49,664 nucleotides of DNA, taken from the NCBI GenBank assembly GCA_023387295.1, contig JAEWIG010000194.1:1-49664 (forward strand), in the 5' to 3' direction. Under the pieces are notes generated by a model that was given only the letters and a program-made list of their open reading frames with translations, was not told the DNA's origin and ran no database searches. Below, piece by piece: positions 42,442 to 49,664 of the stretch; position 1 is the stretch's first letter, and each line of letters begins with the position of its first letter. Position numbers and translations under genes: made by a program. Origin of the DNA: Bacillota bacterium (lineage in GTDB: Bacteria; Bacillota; Bacilli; Bacillales; Cytobacillaceae).

Positions 42442-44910
42442 TTGAGTTGGTTTAAAAAGTTATTTAAAAAATTGAAATCAGATGAGGATGTTAGTCAACA
42501 ATACCCTGAAAATAAACTGCCTGAATGGGAGGCGGGAGTTAATAATCAAAATGAGTCATCGAAGGATATTAATGCGAAGGTTGTTTATCAATATCCGAAA
42601 GGGCAATTCCGTTTTCCTTTAATTCCTGACGAAACCCCTGAACCAAAAAGTAGGAATGAAAGAGTTCGTAAAGAAAAAAGAAATGAGCAAGCTTCGCATA
42701 AGACGGAAAAAAAGCAAGTAGAACAAAGACAACGGCATCATTCACAAGGAGGCAAGCCAGATACTCCACAAAAGCATACTAAATTCGAAGCGACAAAAAG
42801 GAGAGGTCCATTTCGTCCAACAGAAATCCCCTCTCCAATATATGGATATAAGCGTCCAAGTGCGAATGTAGAAAAAAGCGACAACCGGAACGAAACAGCT
42901 CCGATAGAATATGAACTTCATGTTCATCCAAGTACGAATGTTGAAGAGAATGAAATATTATTCAAATCACCAATCGAAAAATATGAGGAACATGAGTTTA
43001 CGAATGAATCCATTTACTTAGAAAAAGAAGTAGATTTAGAGGAAAATGATGAATTAGATATTGCACAAGAAGTAAATGAGCTTGTTGATGCGACCATAGA
43101 AATAGATGATTTGTATCGAATACCCGATGTTCAAGGTGAATTGAAGGAAGCTGACGAAATTTTCGATGTTAACGTAAATGTTGAAGATGCTGAGAATGTA
43201 CATGAACTAGTGGAAGGTATAGAGAAAAAAGATATCGAGCTAGTTCAATATCCATCTAATGAAGTGGCAGAAGAAATCGTGGAAGCGACACCAGTTTCAA
43301 CTTCTGAGCGAAGAAAACATATTCCATTTAATGTTATGATGCTTAATCAAGATAAACAAAAGCTTAAACAGAGATCTGAAGATGTTTTTGCCGAGGAGAA
43401 AGCACCATCTAATTCGATTGAAAAGCTAGAGTCATCTTGGAAAGATGGAGAAAATCGTCATGCTAGTGAGGCTGAAACCATTTCATACTATGAATTTCCT
43501 TTAGGATCATTATTATCACCACCAGTGGTACAAGAAGAAACCTCAGAATGGCTTGAGGAGCAGGAGCAACTATTAAACTCGACATTAATGAGCTTTAATG
43601 TAGGTGCTAAGGTTGTTAACGTGACCCAAGGTCCATCAGTAACAAGATATGAGGTTCAGCCAGACCCAGGTGTGAAAGTGAATAAAATTACGAATCTCTC
43701 TGATGATATTAAATTAAGTTTAGCTGCAAAGGATATTCGCATTGAGGCACCAATTCCAGGAAAGCATACAATTGGCATTGAAGTGCCGAATAAGACAAGT
43801 AGACCTGTTTACATTAGTGAAATTATTAACAGTCCTGAATTCAATAATAGTGCTTCACCATTAACGGCAGTTCTTGGCTTAGATATTGCAGGAAAGCCAA
43901 TTGTAACAGACTTAAGAAAAATGCCGCACGGCTTAATTGCCGGGGCAACAGGATCGGGTAAAAGTGTATGCATCAATTCGATCCTTGTTAGTCTATTGTT
44001 TAAAGCAAATCCTGACGATGTAAAGCTTATCTTGATTGATCCAAAGATGGTTGAGTTAGCACCATACAATGGTATTCCGCATCTTGTGAGTCCTGTTATA
44101 ACAGATGTAAAGGCGGCAACTGCAGCATTAAAATGGGCTGTAGATGAAATGGAGCGCCGTTATGAATTGTTTGCGCATACTGGAGTAAGAGAGATAAGAC
44201 GGTTTAATGAGCTTGCCGAAGAGCATAAGCGTTATTCAGAAAAGCTTCCATATATCGTAATTGTGATAGATGAGCTTGCAGACTTGATGATGATGTCACC
44301 AGCAGATGTTGAGGAAGCGATTTGTCGAATTGCTCAGAAGGCAAGAGCGTGCGGAATTCATTTAATTATTGCCACACAAAGACCATCTGTTGATGTCATT
44401 ACCGGCTTGATTAAGGCGAATGTTCCTACAAGAATTGCTTTTTCTGTATCATCGCAAATTGATTCACGGACAATCATTGATATTAGCGGTGCTGAAAAGT
44501 TACTTGGGCGCGGTGATATGCTGTTTTTAGAAAATGGCTCATCCAAGCCAGTCCGTCTTCAAGGTACATTTGTATCAGATAATGAAATAGATGATGTGGT
44601 TGCACATGTTAAAAGAGAACGTGCACCTGAATATTTATTTGAACAGGAGGAGCTGCTAAAAAAAGCTCAGGTTATTGAAGAGGAAGATGAACTATTCTAT
44701 GAAGCATGTGAATTCGTTGTCGATCAAGGGGCAGCCTCAACATCAAGCCTGCAAAGAAGGTTTAAGATCGGGTATAACCGAGCAGCGAGGTTAATTGACA
44801 TGATGGAGCAACAAGGATTTATTTCAGAAGGTCGTGGCAGTAAGCCGCGTGAGGTTCATCTAACAGAGGAAGAACTAGAAACATTGCAAGATGCTAGTAC
44901 ATTAATTTAA
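42442..44910 (+). CDS. sftA: DNA translocase SftA (FtsK/SpoIIIE family, soluble)
   Basis: An 822-residue hexameric ATP-driven DNA pump that clears chromosome arms from the division septum. The N-terminal ~350 residues are acidic, low-complexity and without membrane segments, the mark of SftA rather than SpoIIIE. The motor has Walker A GATGSGKS at 501-508 and Walker B IVIVIDELADLMMM near 610. The C-terminal winged gamma domain ends GSKPREV. It starts at TTG 42442 after AGGAAAGAG. It is shorter than B. subtilis SftA (about 950 residues as I recall), mainly in the linker. Confidence 0.94.
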   Translation: MSWFKKLFKKLKSDEDVSQQYPENKLPEWEAGVNNQNESSKDINAKVVYQYPKGQFRFPLIPDETPEPKSRNERVRKEKRNEQASHKTEKKQVEQRQRHHSQGGKPDTPQKHTKFEATKRRGPFRPTEIPSPIYGYKRPSANVEKSDNRNETAPIEYELHVHPSTNVEENEILFKSPIEKYEEHEFTNESIYLEKEVDLEENDELDIAQEVNELVDATIEIDDLYRIPDVQGELKEADEIFDVNVNVEDAENVHELVEGIEKKDIELVQYPSNEVAEEIVEATPVSTSERRKHIPFNVMMLNQDKQKLKQRSEDVFAEEKAPSNSIEKLESSWKDGENRHASEAETISYYEFPLGSLLSPPVVQEETSEWLEEQEQLLNSTLMSFNVGAKVVNVTQGPSVTRYEVQPDPGVKVNKITNLSDDIKLSLAAKDIRIEAPIPGKHTIGIEVPNKTSRPVYISEIINSPEFNNSASPLTAVLGLDIAGKPIVTDLRKMPHGLIAGATGSGKSVCINSILVSLLFKANPDDVKLILIDPKMVELAPYNGIPHLVSPVITDVKAATAALKWAVDEMERRYELFAHTGVREIRRFNELAEEHKRYSEKLPYIVIVIDELADLMMMSPADVEEAICRIAQKARACGIHLIIATQRPSVDVITGLIKANVPTRIAFSVSSQIDSRTIIDISGAEKLLGRGDMLFLENGSSKPVRLQGTFVSDNEIDDVVAHVKRERAPEYLFEQEELLKKAQVIEEEDELFYEACEFVVDQGAASTSSLQRRFKIGYNRAARLIDMMEQQGFISEGRGSKPREVHLTEEELETLQDASTLI

Positions 44911-44992
44911 TACGTGGTATTCTTTATTTGCATGATAGAAAACAATAAAAAGCCTTATATGTATATATGGATATTAGGTGGGGAGTTTAGGG

Positions 44993-46090
44993 ATGAAGGA
45001 AATTGAATTGAAATTAAAAGGGGAAATTAAGCGCCTGACGAATAAAACATTTAAGTTCGATGAGCGTGTGAAAGATGGCTGGTTTTCTGCTGTCTATTTT
45101 TTAAAAACGAGAGATATTGTAAATAAATATCGTAAAGATAATATTGTTACGATGCAGTTTTTTCAAAAGAATGATGCTGTTTTATGTGGGACAGATGAAG
45201 TAATTGCTCTTTTGAAAACTTTTGCTGATAATCCAGATGAACTTGAAATATACTCATTAAAGGATGGCGATAAAATTTCGCCTTTTGAAACAGTATTAAC
45301 CATTACGGGGAAATATCAGACGTTTGGTTATTTAGAAGGGGTAATTGACGGAATTCTTTCAAGACGAACGGCAGTAGCCACAAATGTATACAATGTCGTT
45401 AAAGCAGCAGGAATATCTGGAGAACAAAAACAAGTCATTTTTATGGGAGATCGTGATGATCATTTTACAACACAGGCTGGGGATGGCTATGCAGCATATA
45501 TAGGCGGAGCTACAGCTCAAGCTACCCATGCCATGAGTGAATGGTGGGGGAAAAAGGGAATGGGAACTATGCCACATGCCCTAATTCAGCTATTTAACGG
45601 AGATATTGTTGCTGCTACAAAGGCATACAAAGAAACCTTCCCGGAAGATGTGTTGGTCGCTCTAGTTGATTATAATAACGATGCTATTACGGATGCCTTA
45701 AAGGTAGCGAGAGTATTTGGTGATGATCTAAAAGGGGTCAGAGTCGATACATCCCGAACATTAATTGATCAATACTTCTTGCGCAATCAGCATTTATTAG
45801 GTACGTTTGACCCTCGTGGAGTGAATGCGGAGCTGATTTTTGCACTAAGAAAAGCTCTAGATGATGAGGGCTTTAATCATGTGAAAATTGTCGTTAGCGG
45901 CGGATTTAATGAAGAGCGAATTCTTGAGTTTGAAAAGCAAGGTGTTCCTGTGGATACATATGGAATTGGAAGCAGCTTGTTAAAAATTAATATCGGTTTT
46001 ACAGGTGATAATGTGTTAATTAATGGAAAACACGAAGCGAAAGCAGGACGTCGCTACCGTCCTAATCCTCGTCTAGAAAAGGTAGAATAG
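44993..46090 (+). CDS. Nicotinate phosphoribosyltransferase-like enzyme
   Basis: A 365-residue enzyme of the nicotinate/quinolinate phosphoribosyltransferase fold, expected to make nicotinate mononucleotide from nicotinate and PRPP for NAD salvage. Visible family segments are KYRKDNIVTMQFFQK, ILSRRTAVATNVYNVV, GGATAQATHAMSEWW, DYNNDAITDALKVA and VDTYGIGSSLL. It is shorter than the ~490-residue PncB/YueK type, so it is probably a separate subgroup. ATG 44993 follows AGGTGGGGAG; an in-frame GTG at 44978 lies within that site. Confidence 0.88.
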   Translation: MKEIELKLKGEIKRLTNKTFKFDERVKDGWFSAVYFLKTRDIVNKYRKDNIVTMQFFQKNDAVLCGTDEVIALLKTFADNPDELEIYSLKDGDKISPFETVLTITGKYQTFGYLEGVIDGILSRRTAVATNVYNVVKAAGISGEQKQVIFMGDRDDHFTTQAGDGYAAYIGGATAQATHAMSEWWGKKGMGTMPHALIQLFNGDIVAATKAYKETFPEDVLVALVDYNNDAITDALKVARVFGDDLKGVRVDTSRTLIDQYFLRNQHLLGTFDPRGVNAELIFALRKALDDEGFNHVKIVVSGGFNEERILEFEKQGVPVDTYGIGSSLLKINIGFTGDNVLINGKHEAKAGRRYRPNPRLEKVE

Positions 46091-46216
46091 TTTTTGAGTC
46101 TAAAAAGTGTTATAATGTCCAAATGTGATGTCTTTCTCAAAGGATAGACAAATGCGCAAAACTAGATAAATGTCATATACTGTTTTACAGATATACGATG
46201 GTTGGAGGTTCTTTAT

Positions 46217-47515
46217 ATGACTATTTACCATTTCGTCGGTATTAAGGGGACAGGGATGAGTGCCTTGGCTCAAGTTCTCCATGATAAAAAATATCAAGTA
46301 CAAGGCTCAGACTATGAAAAAAACTTTTTTACTCAACTGGCCCTAGAGCAATCAGGAATAAAGATCCTTCCCTTTCAAAAGGAAAATATAAAGCCTGGCA
46401 TGACCATAATTGCTGGGAATGCATTCCCGGATACTCATGAAGAAATTCAAGAAGCGATGGAGCTTGGATTGCCAATTATCCGTTATCATCGTTTTCTAGG
46501 TGACTTTTTGAAGAGTTTTACAAGTATTGCTGTAACAGGTGCTCATGGAAAAACATCAACTACAGGTTTGCTCGCACATGTCATGAGGGGGGCGAAACCA
46601 ACCTCTTTCCTAATTGGTGATGGAACTGGAAGTGGAGACGAGGACGCAGAGTATTTTGTTTTTGAAGCTTGCGAATATAGGAGACATTTTCTTTCCTATT
46701 CCCCTGATTACGCGATTATGACGAATATTGATTTTGATCACCCTGACTACTTTGCCAATGTTGAGGATGTGTTCTCTGCATTCCAGGAATTGGCTTGGCA
46801 AGTGAATAAGGGGATTTTTGCATGCGGTGATGACGAGCAGCTGCAAAAAATTCAAGCGAAGGTACCTGTTGTTTTTTATGGATTTGGAGAAGAAAATGAT
46901 TTTCAAGCACGTAATATTATAAAAACCACAACGGGAACAACATTTGATGTATTTGTAAGGAATACCTTTTATGATACATTCTCGATTCCATCATTTGGTA
47001 ATCATAATATTTTAAATGCATTGGCTGTTATTTCTCTATGTAATTATGAACAAATTGATGCGGAAATAATTCAAGAACGTCTTCAGTCATTTCAAGGTGT
47101 AAAAAGAAGATTTTCTGAGAAAAAAATCGGGAGCCAAGTAATAATTGATGACTATGCCCATCACCCTACAGAAATCAAGGTAACGATTGACGCGGCAAGA
47201 CAGAAATATCCCGATTATGAAGTTGTTTGTGTTTTTCAACCTCATACGTATACGAGAACACAAACATTTTTAGATGATTTTGCGGTTAGCTTAAATTTAG
47301 CGAATAAAGTGTATTTATGTGAGATTTTCGGATCAGCACGTGAAAATCACGGGAAATTATCTATTGAAGATTTACAGGCAAAAATTCCAGAATCAGAAAT
47401 AATTACAGAAGACGCAACAGCGGTTCTGAAAAAACATGAAAATAGTGTCATTATTTTTATGGGGGCTGGAGATATTCAGAAGTTTCAAGAAGCGTATGAG
47501 AAACAATTGAGATAA
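46217..47515 (+). CDS. murC: UDP-N-acetylmuramate--L-alanine ligase
   Basis: A 432-residue cytoplasmic Mur ligase that adds L-alanine to UDP-MurNAc, the first peptide step of peptidoglycan synthesis. It begins YHFVGIKGTGMSALAQVLHD (UDP binding), with the ATP loop VTGAHGKTSTT near residues 102-112, and DYAHHPTEIKVTI in the C-terminal domain. The length equals that of B. subtilis MurC. ATG 46217 follows TTGGAGG (46202-46208) at 8 bases. Confidence 0.96.
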   Translation: MTIYHFVGIKGTGMSALAQVLHDKKYQVQGSDYEKNFFTQLALEQSGIKILPFQKENIKPGMTIIAGNAFPDTHEEIQEAMELGLPIIRYHRFLGDFLKSFTSIAVTGAHGKTSTTGLLAHVMRGAKPTSFLIGDGTGSGDEDAEYFVFEACEYRRHFLSYSPDYAIMTNIDFDHPDYFANVEDVFSAFQELAWQVNKGIFACGDDEQLQKIQAKVPVVFYGFGEENDFQARNIIKTTTGTTFDVFVRNTFYDTFSIPSFGNHNILNALAVISLCNYEQIDAEIIQERLQSFQGVKRRFSEKKIGSQVIIDDYAHHPTEIKVTIDAARQKYPDYEVVCVFQPHTYTRTQTFLDDFAVSLNLANKVYLCEIFGSARENHGKLSIEDLQAKIPESEIITEDATAVLKKHENSVIIFMGAGDIQKFQEAYEKQLR

Positions 47516-47516
47516 G

Positions 47517-47549
47517 AAAAGGTGCAGCAAATAATGCTGCACCTTTTTC
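47517..47549. terminator. Bidirectional terminator between murC and the M29 peptidase
   Basis: AAAAGGTGCAGC pairs with GCTGCACCTTTTT around AAATAAT, between convergent stop codons. Confidence 0.92.
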
Positions 47550-47553
47550 TAGA

Positions 47554-48669
47554 TCATTTTAAATTCTCTGGATTTAGGGCTTCTAGTTCAGGAATGACGA
47601 AGCGGCCATCTTTACGGATGAGGACATCGTCGAAATAAATTTCACCACCGCCATAGTCTGGGCGCTGGATATTTACCATATCCCAATGGATGTTCGAATG
47701 GTTGCCATTAAAGGCATCATCATAGCATTGACCCGGCGTGAAATGGAAGCTACCATCTATTTTTTCATCGAATAAAATATCCTGCATAGGATGAAGGATG
47801 TAAGGATTAACTCCGATTGCGAACTCACCGATGTAGCGAGCACCTTCATCTGTATCAAAAATCTTATTAATTCTTTCTGTGTCATTTGCTTCTGCTTCTA
47901 CAATTTTTCCATCTTTAAAGGTTAACTTCACATTCTCAAATGTAAAGCCATTATATGGAGATGGTGTGTTATAAGAAATTACTCCGTTTACTGAATCGCG
48001 AACTGGTGCCGTGTACACTTCACCGTCGGGAATATTCATTTGCCCAGAGCATTTAATAGCTGGAATATCCTTGATGGAGAAGGTTAAATCTGTGCCAGGT
48101 CCAGTTAGTCTTACTTTGTCTGTTTTATTCATCAAGGTCACTAGACTATCCATCGCTTGGTCCATTTTTCCATAATCAAGATTACATACATTAAAATAGA
48201 AATCCTCAAATCCTTCTGTACTCATTTTAGCTAATTGAGCCATTGAAGACGTCGGATATCTGAGGACAACCCATTTTGTTTTTGGAACACGGATATCGCG
48301 ATGGACTTTTTTCCCAACCGTAGCTCCGTGGATTTTCATCTTCTCATCTGGAACATCTGATTGTTCACTAATATTATCGCCCGCACGCAATCCTATGTAA
48401 GCATCCATTTGACTCATTACATTTGCTTCAAAATCTGCCATCATATTAAATTGTTCTTCTTGTGCCCCTAGTAAAAGAGCTCGATCGACTTGATGGTCTT
48501 TTAATAAAACAAACGGATATCCGCCTGCAGCATATGCTTCCTTAACAAGTGCCGTCACAAGCTCTTTTTGTAATCCGAAGTTCTCGATAAGAACCTTTTC
48601 ACCCTTTTGTAGGCGAACGGAATAATTAATTAAGTTTTTTGCAAGTGTTTCAATACGAGGATCTTTCAT
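47554..48669 (-). CDS. M29-family metalloaminopeptidase (AmpS/AmpT-like)
   Basis: A 371-residue thermophilic-aminopeptidase-type enzyme. It starts MKDPRIETLAKNLINYSVRL and has the family segments RYPTSSMAQLAKMSTEGFEDFYF, NIPDGEVYTAPV, IGEFAIGVNP and CYDDAFNGNHSNIHWDMV, which carry the metal ligands (Glu, His, Asp). ATG 48669 follows GGAGGG; the open frame extends to 48708 without a ribosome site. The B. subtilis relative is AmpS. Confidence 0.93.
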   Translation of the reverse strand: MKDPRIETLAKNLINYSVRLQKGEKVLIENFGLQKELVTALVKEAYAAGGYPFVLLKDHQVDRALLLGAQEEQFNMMADFEANVMSQMDAYIGLRAGDNISEQSDVPDEKMKIHGATVGKKVHRDIRVPKTKWVVLRYPTSSMAQLAKMSTEGFEDFYFNVCNLDYGKMDQAMDSLVTLMNKTDKVRLTGPGTDLTFSIKDIPAIKCSGQMNIPDGEVYTAPVRDSVNGVISYNTPSPYNGFTFENVKLTFKDGKIVEAEANDTERINKIFDTDEGARYIGEFAIGVNPYILHPMQDILFDEKIDGSFHFTPGQCYDDAFNGNHSNIHWDMVNIQRPDYGGGEIYFDDVLIRKDGRFVIPELEALNPENLK

Positions 48670-48750
48670 TTCTCTGTTCCCTCCGAAAACTAGATTGATA
48701 TAACACAATCCTATTGTAACCTAAAAACTATTTTTCAGTGCAAAAAAAAA

Positions 48751-48824
48751 ATCGTCGTCGGATTCATTGAACAAGCCTTGACGTACAATGTAATCACCAG
48801 CGCCGTGGAATGAAGCCGTCGACA
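48751..48824. repeat. Inverted-repeat element, copy E, diverged
   Basis: Left end GTCGTCGGATTCATTGAACAAGCC and right end AATGAAGCCGTCGAC pair with two mismatches; the core is GACGTACAATGTAATC, changed from the CGAAGTAATCG of other copies. It lies in the 368-base gap between the divergent peptidase gene and ytxG, about 80 bases upstream of the peptidase start. Confidence 0.72.
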
Positions 48825-48962
48825 ATGAGCACAAAGAATTGGGAATAGAATTTTATGCTAGTCAAATTATTGTTTCATTTTTAAAATTCCCACGACATGT
48901 AGTATAATTTTAATTGTCCACAGAAATGACGAAAAATAAAAGAAGGAAAATCCTGCTTTTAT

Positions 48963-48991
48963 ATGGAACTGTTATATTTAGTAGAGAATTT
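48963..48991 (+). promoter_or_regulatory. Possible sigma-H promoter of ytxGH
   Basis: GAGAATTT (48984-48991) fits the sigma-H -10 pattern and ATGGAACT (48963-48970) is near the -35 pattern, with a 13-base spacer, slightly long. B. subtilis ytxGHJ is known to be sigma-H and sigma-B controlled. A SigA-like TATAAT also lies at 48903-48908 with a poor -35. Confidence 0.3.
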
Positions 48992-49037
48992 TCGTCATAG
49001 CTGGAAATATAAATAAGGCTAAATGGAGGCGGCTTTT

Positions 49038-49517
49038 TTGCAAATTATTTTATATTTAAGTGTTGCGTTAATCGCAGTTGCTTTTTTAATTCTTGTTATT
49101 TACTTAGCAAAAACAATGAATTCATTACAAGGAACGTTAGATAGCGTTTCAAAAACTTTAATTGGGCTAGAGAAACAGTTAGATGGAGTAACGAGAGAAA
49201 CGACTGAATTACTACATAAAACAAATGCACTTGCAGATGATATCGGGCAAAAGTCTGAAAACCTCAATAGTGTTGTAATAGCAGTTAAAGAAGTTGGCGA
49301 CTCTGTCCGTGGGTTCAACCGTTCTATCCAAAAAGTCACTTCATCTGTTAATGATCAAATCGAACAAAATCACGACAAAATTTCCCAAGTTGTCCAATGG
49401 GGTCAAGTTTTTCTCGAAATGAAGGATAAATGGAAAGCGAGAAAGCAAGACACCAATCTAAATAAATCAGAGGACAAGCAAGTCCTTCAAAAGAGAAGGG
49501 AACGAGGAAGAAACTAA
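49038..49517 (+). CDS. ytxG: DUF948 membrane-anchored protein YtxG
   Basis: About 159 residues: one N-terminal membrane helix (ILYLSVALIAVAFLILVIYLA) then a long helical, coiled-coil-like region (TMNSLQGTLDSVSKTLIGLE) and a basic tail. It is a DUF948 general-stress protein; its molecular role is unknown. TTG 49038 lies 8 bases after GGAGG (49025-49029), while the upstream ATG 49023 overlaps that site, so TTG is preferred. ytxH follows 16 bases later. Confidence 0.88.
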   Translation: MQIILYLSVALIAVAFLILVIYLAKTMNSLQGTLDSVSKTLIGLEKQLDGVTRETTELLHKTNALADDIGQKSENLNSVVIAVKEVGDSVRGFNRSIQKVTSSVNDQIEQNHDKISQVVQWGQVFLEMKDKWKARKQDTNLNKSEDKQVLQKRRERGRN

Positions 49518-49533
49518 AGGAGGAGAATGAATA

Positions 49534-49664
49534 ATGGCTAACCAAGATCGAAACCAGTTTGAGCAAAACCAAGGTAAATCAGAAGAAAATATTAATACGA
49601 AAGATTTTTTAATTGGAGCCTTAATTGGAGGGATTGTTGGAGCTACAACCGCACTTTTCCTTGC
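49534..49664 (+). CDS. ytxH: YtxH-family protein, 5' part only
   Basis: The first 43 codons are present; the gene runs out of the window. They encode MANQDRNQFEQNQGKSEEN, then a hydrophobic helix with GALIGGIVGATTALFLA, the glycine-rich membrane segment typical of YtxH. AAGGAGG (49517-49523) precedes ATG 49534. In B. subtilis it is a general-stress gene co-transcribed with ytxG. Confidence 0.88.
   Translation, partial: MANQDRNQFEQNQGKSEENINTKDFLIGALIGGIVGATTALFL

Noticed and set aside
27727..48824. Scattered repeats as a CRISPR array
   Set aside because: Copies are kilobases apart, not evenly spaced, and no cas genes are present.

Overview
The window is AT-rich, densely coded DNA from a Bacillaceae bacterium (Bacillus, Cytobacillus or Neobacillus type, not the B. 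subtilis group). This rests on strong GGAGG ribosome binding sites, TTG/GTG starts, a T-box leuS leader, the sporulation gene cse60, and a gene order that closely follows the B. subtilis leuS to ytxGH region (leuS ... ytfP, ytgP, ytzG, ytzE, ythPQ, pepV, dat, ytlPQR, amyX, ytmP, ytzH, trmB, ytnP, ytzB, ytoP, ytpPQ, sftA, murC, ytxGH). Gene names and synteny are recognised from memory, not from a database search.

Layout: 1-1447 holds a terminator-like 36-bp palindrome and an MFS transporter. 1489-4252 is a promoter, T-box riboswitch, leuS and terminator. 4256-14860 is an accessory block: a divergent LysR regulator, then one tightly packed plus-strand operon encoding two membrane proteins, a GrdB/PrdB-like selenoprotein, a small Cys-containing membrane protein, a YnjBCD-like ABC importer, two glycosyltransferase-like proteins of the rSAM/selenodomain-associated type and a kinase-fold protein. 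14863-17362 holds a nucleoside hydrolase, cse60 and a flavoprotein. 17657-23948 holds the MurJ-type flippase, a pseudouridine synthase, a small DeoR regulator, an M48 protease-ankyrin fusion and an ABC exporter. 23981-33751 is peptide, D-amino-acid, RNA-repair, lipid-kinase and pullulanase genes. 33748-49664 runs through trmB, a quorum-quenching-like lactonase, glutathione peroxidase, peptidases, thioredoxin-like protein, the SftA DNA translocase, a nicotinate phosphoribosyltransferase, murC, an M29 aminopeptidase and ytxG/ytxH (cut by the window end).

The most interesting content is the block at 4256-14860. The gene at 7518-8270 is split by an in-frame TGA (7992-7994). The reading frame continues with a recognisable family C-terminus, the TGA lies in a U-x-x-C motif, and a perfect 8-bp stem with a GUG loop starts 10 nt after it, as expected of a bacterial SECIS element. 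I read it as a genuine selenoprotein. The surrounding operon looks like a regulated selenium-linked system that imports a substrate and modifies or exports a glycoconjugate or lipid. Its product and substrate are unknown.

A second theme is structured intergenic DNA. A repeat family with covarying terminal inverted repeats occurs five times (27727, 37175, 38402, 42045, 48751), one copy carrying a ~180-bp hairpin-rich insert. A different long-hairpin repeat occurs twice upstream of trmB. The pullulanase amyX appears to start at a rare ATT codon. I saw no tRNA, rRNA, CRISPR array, transposase or prophage genes.
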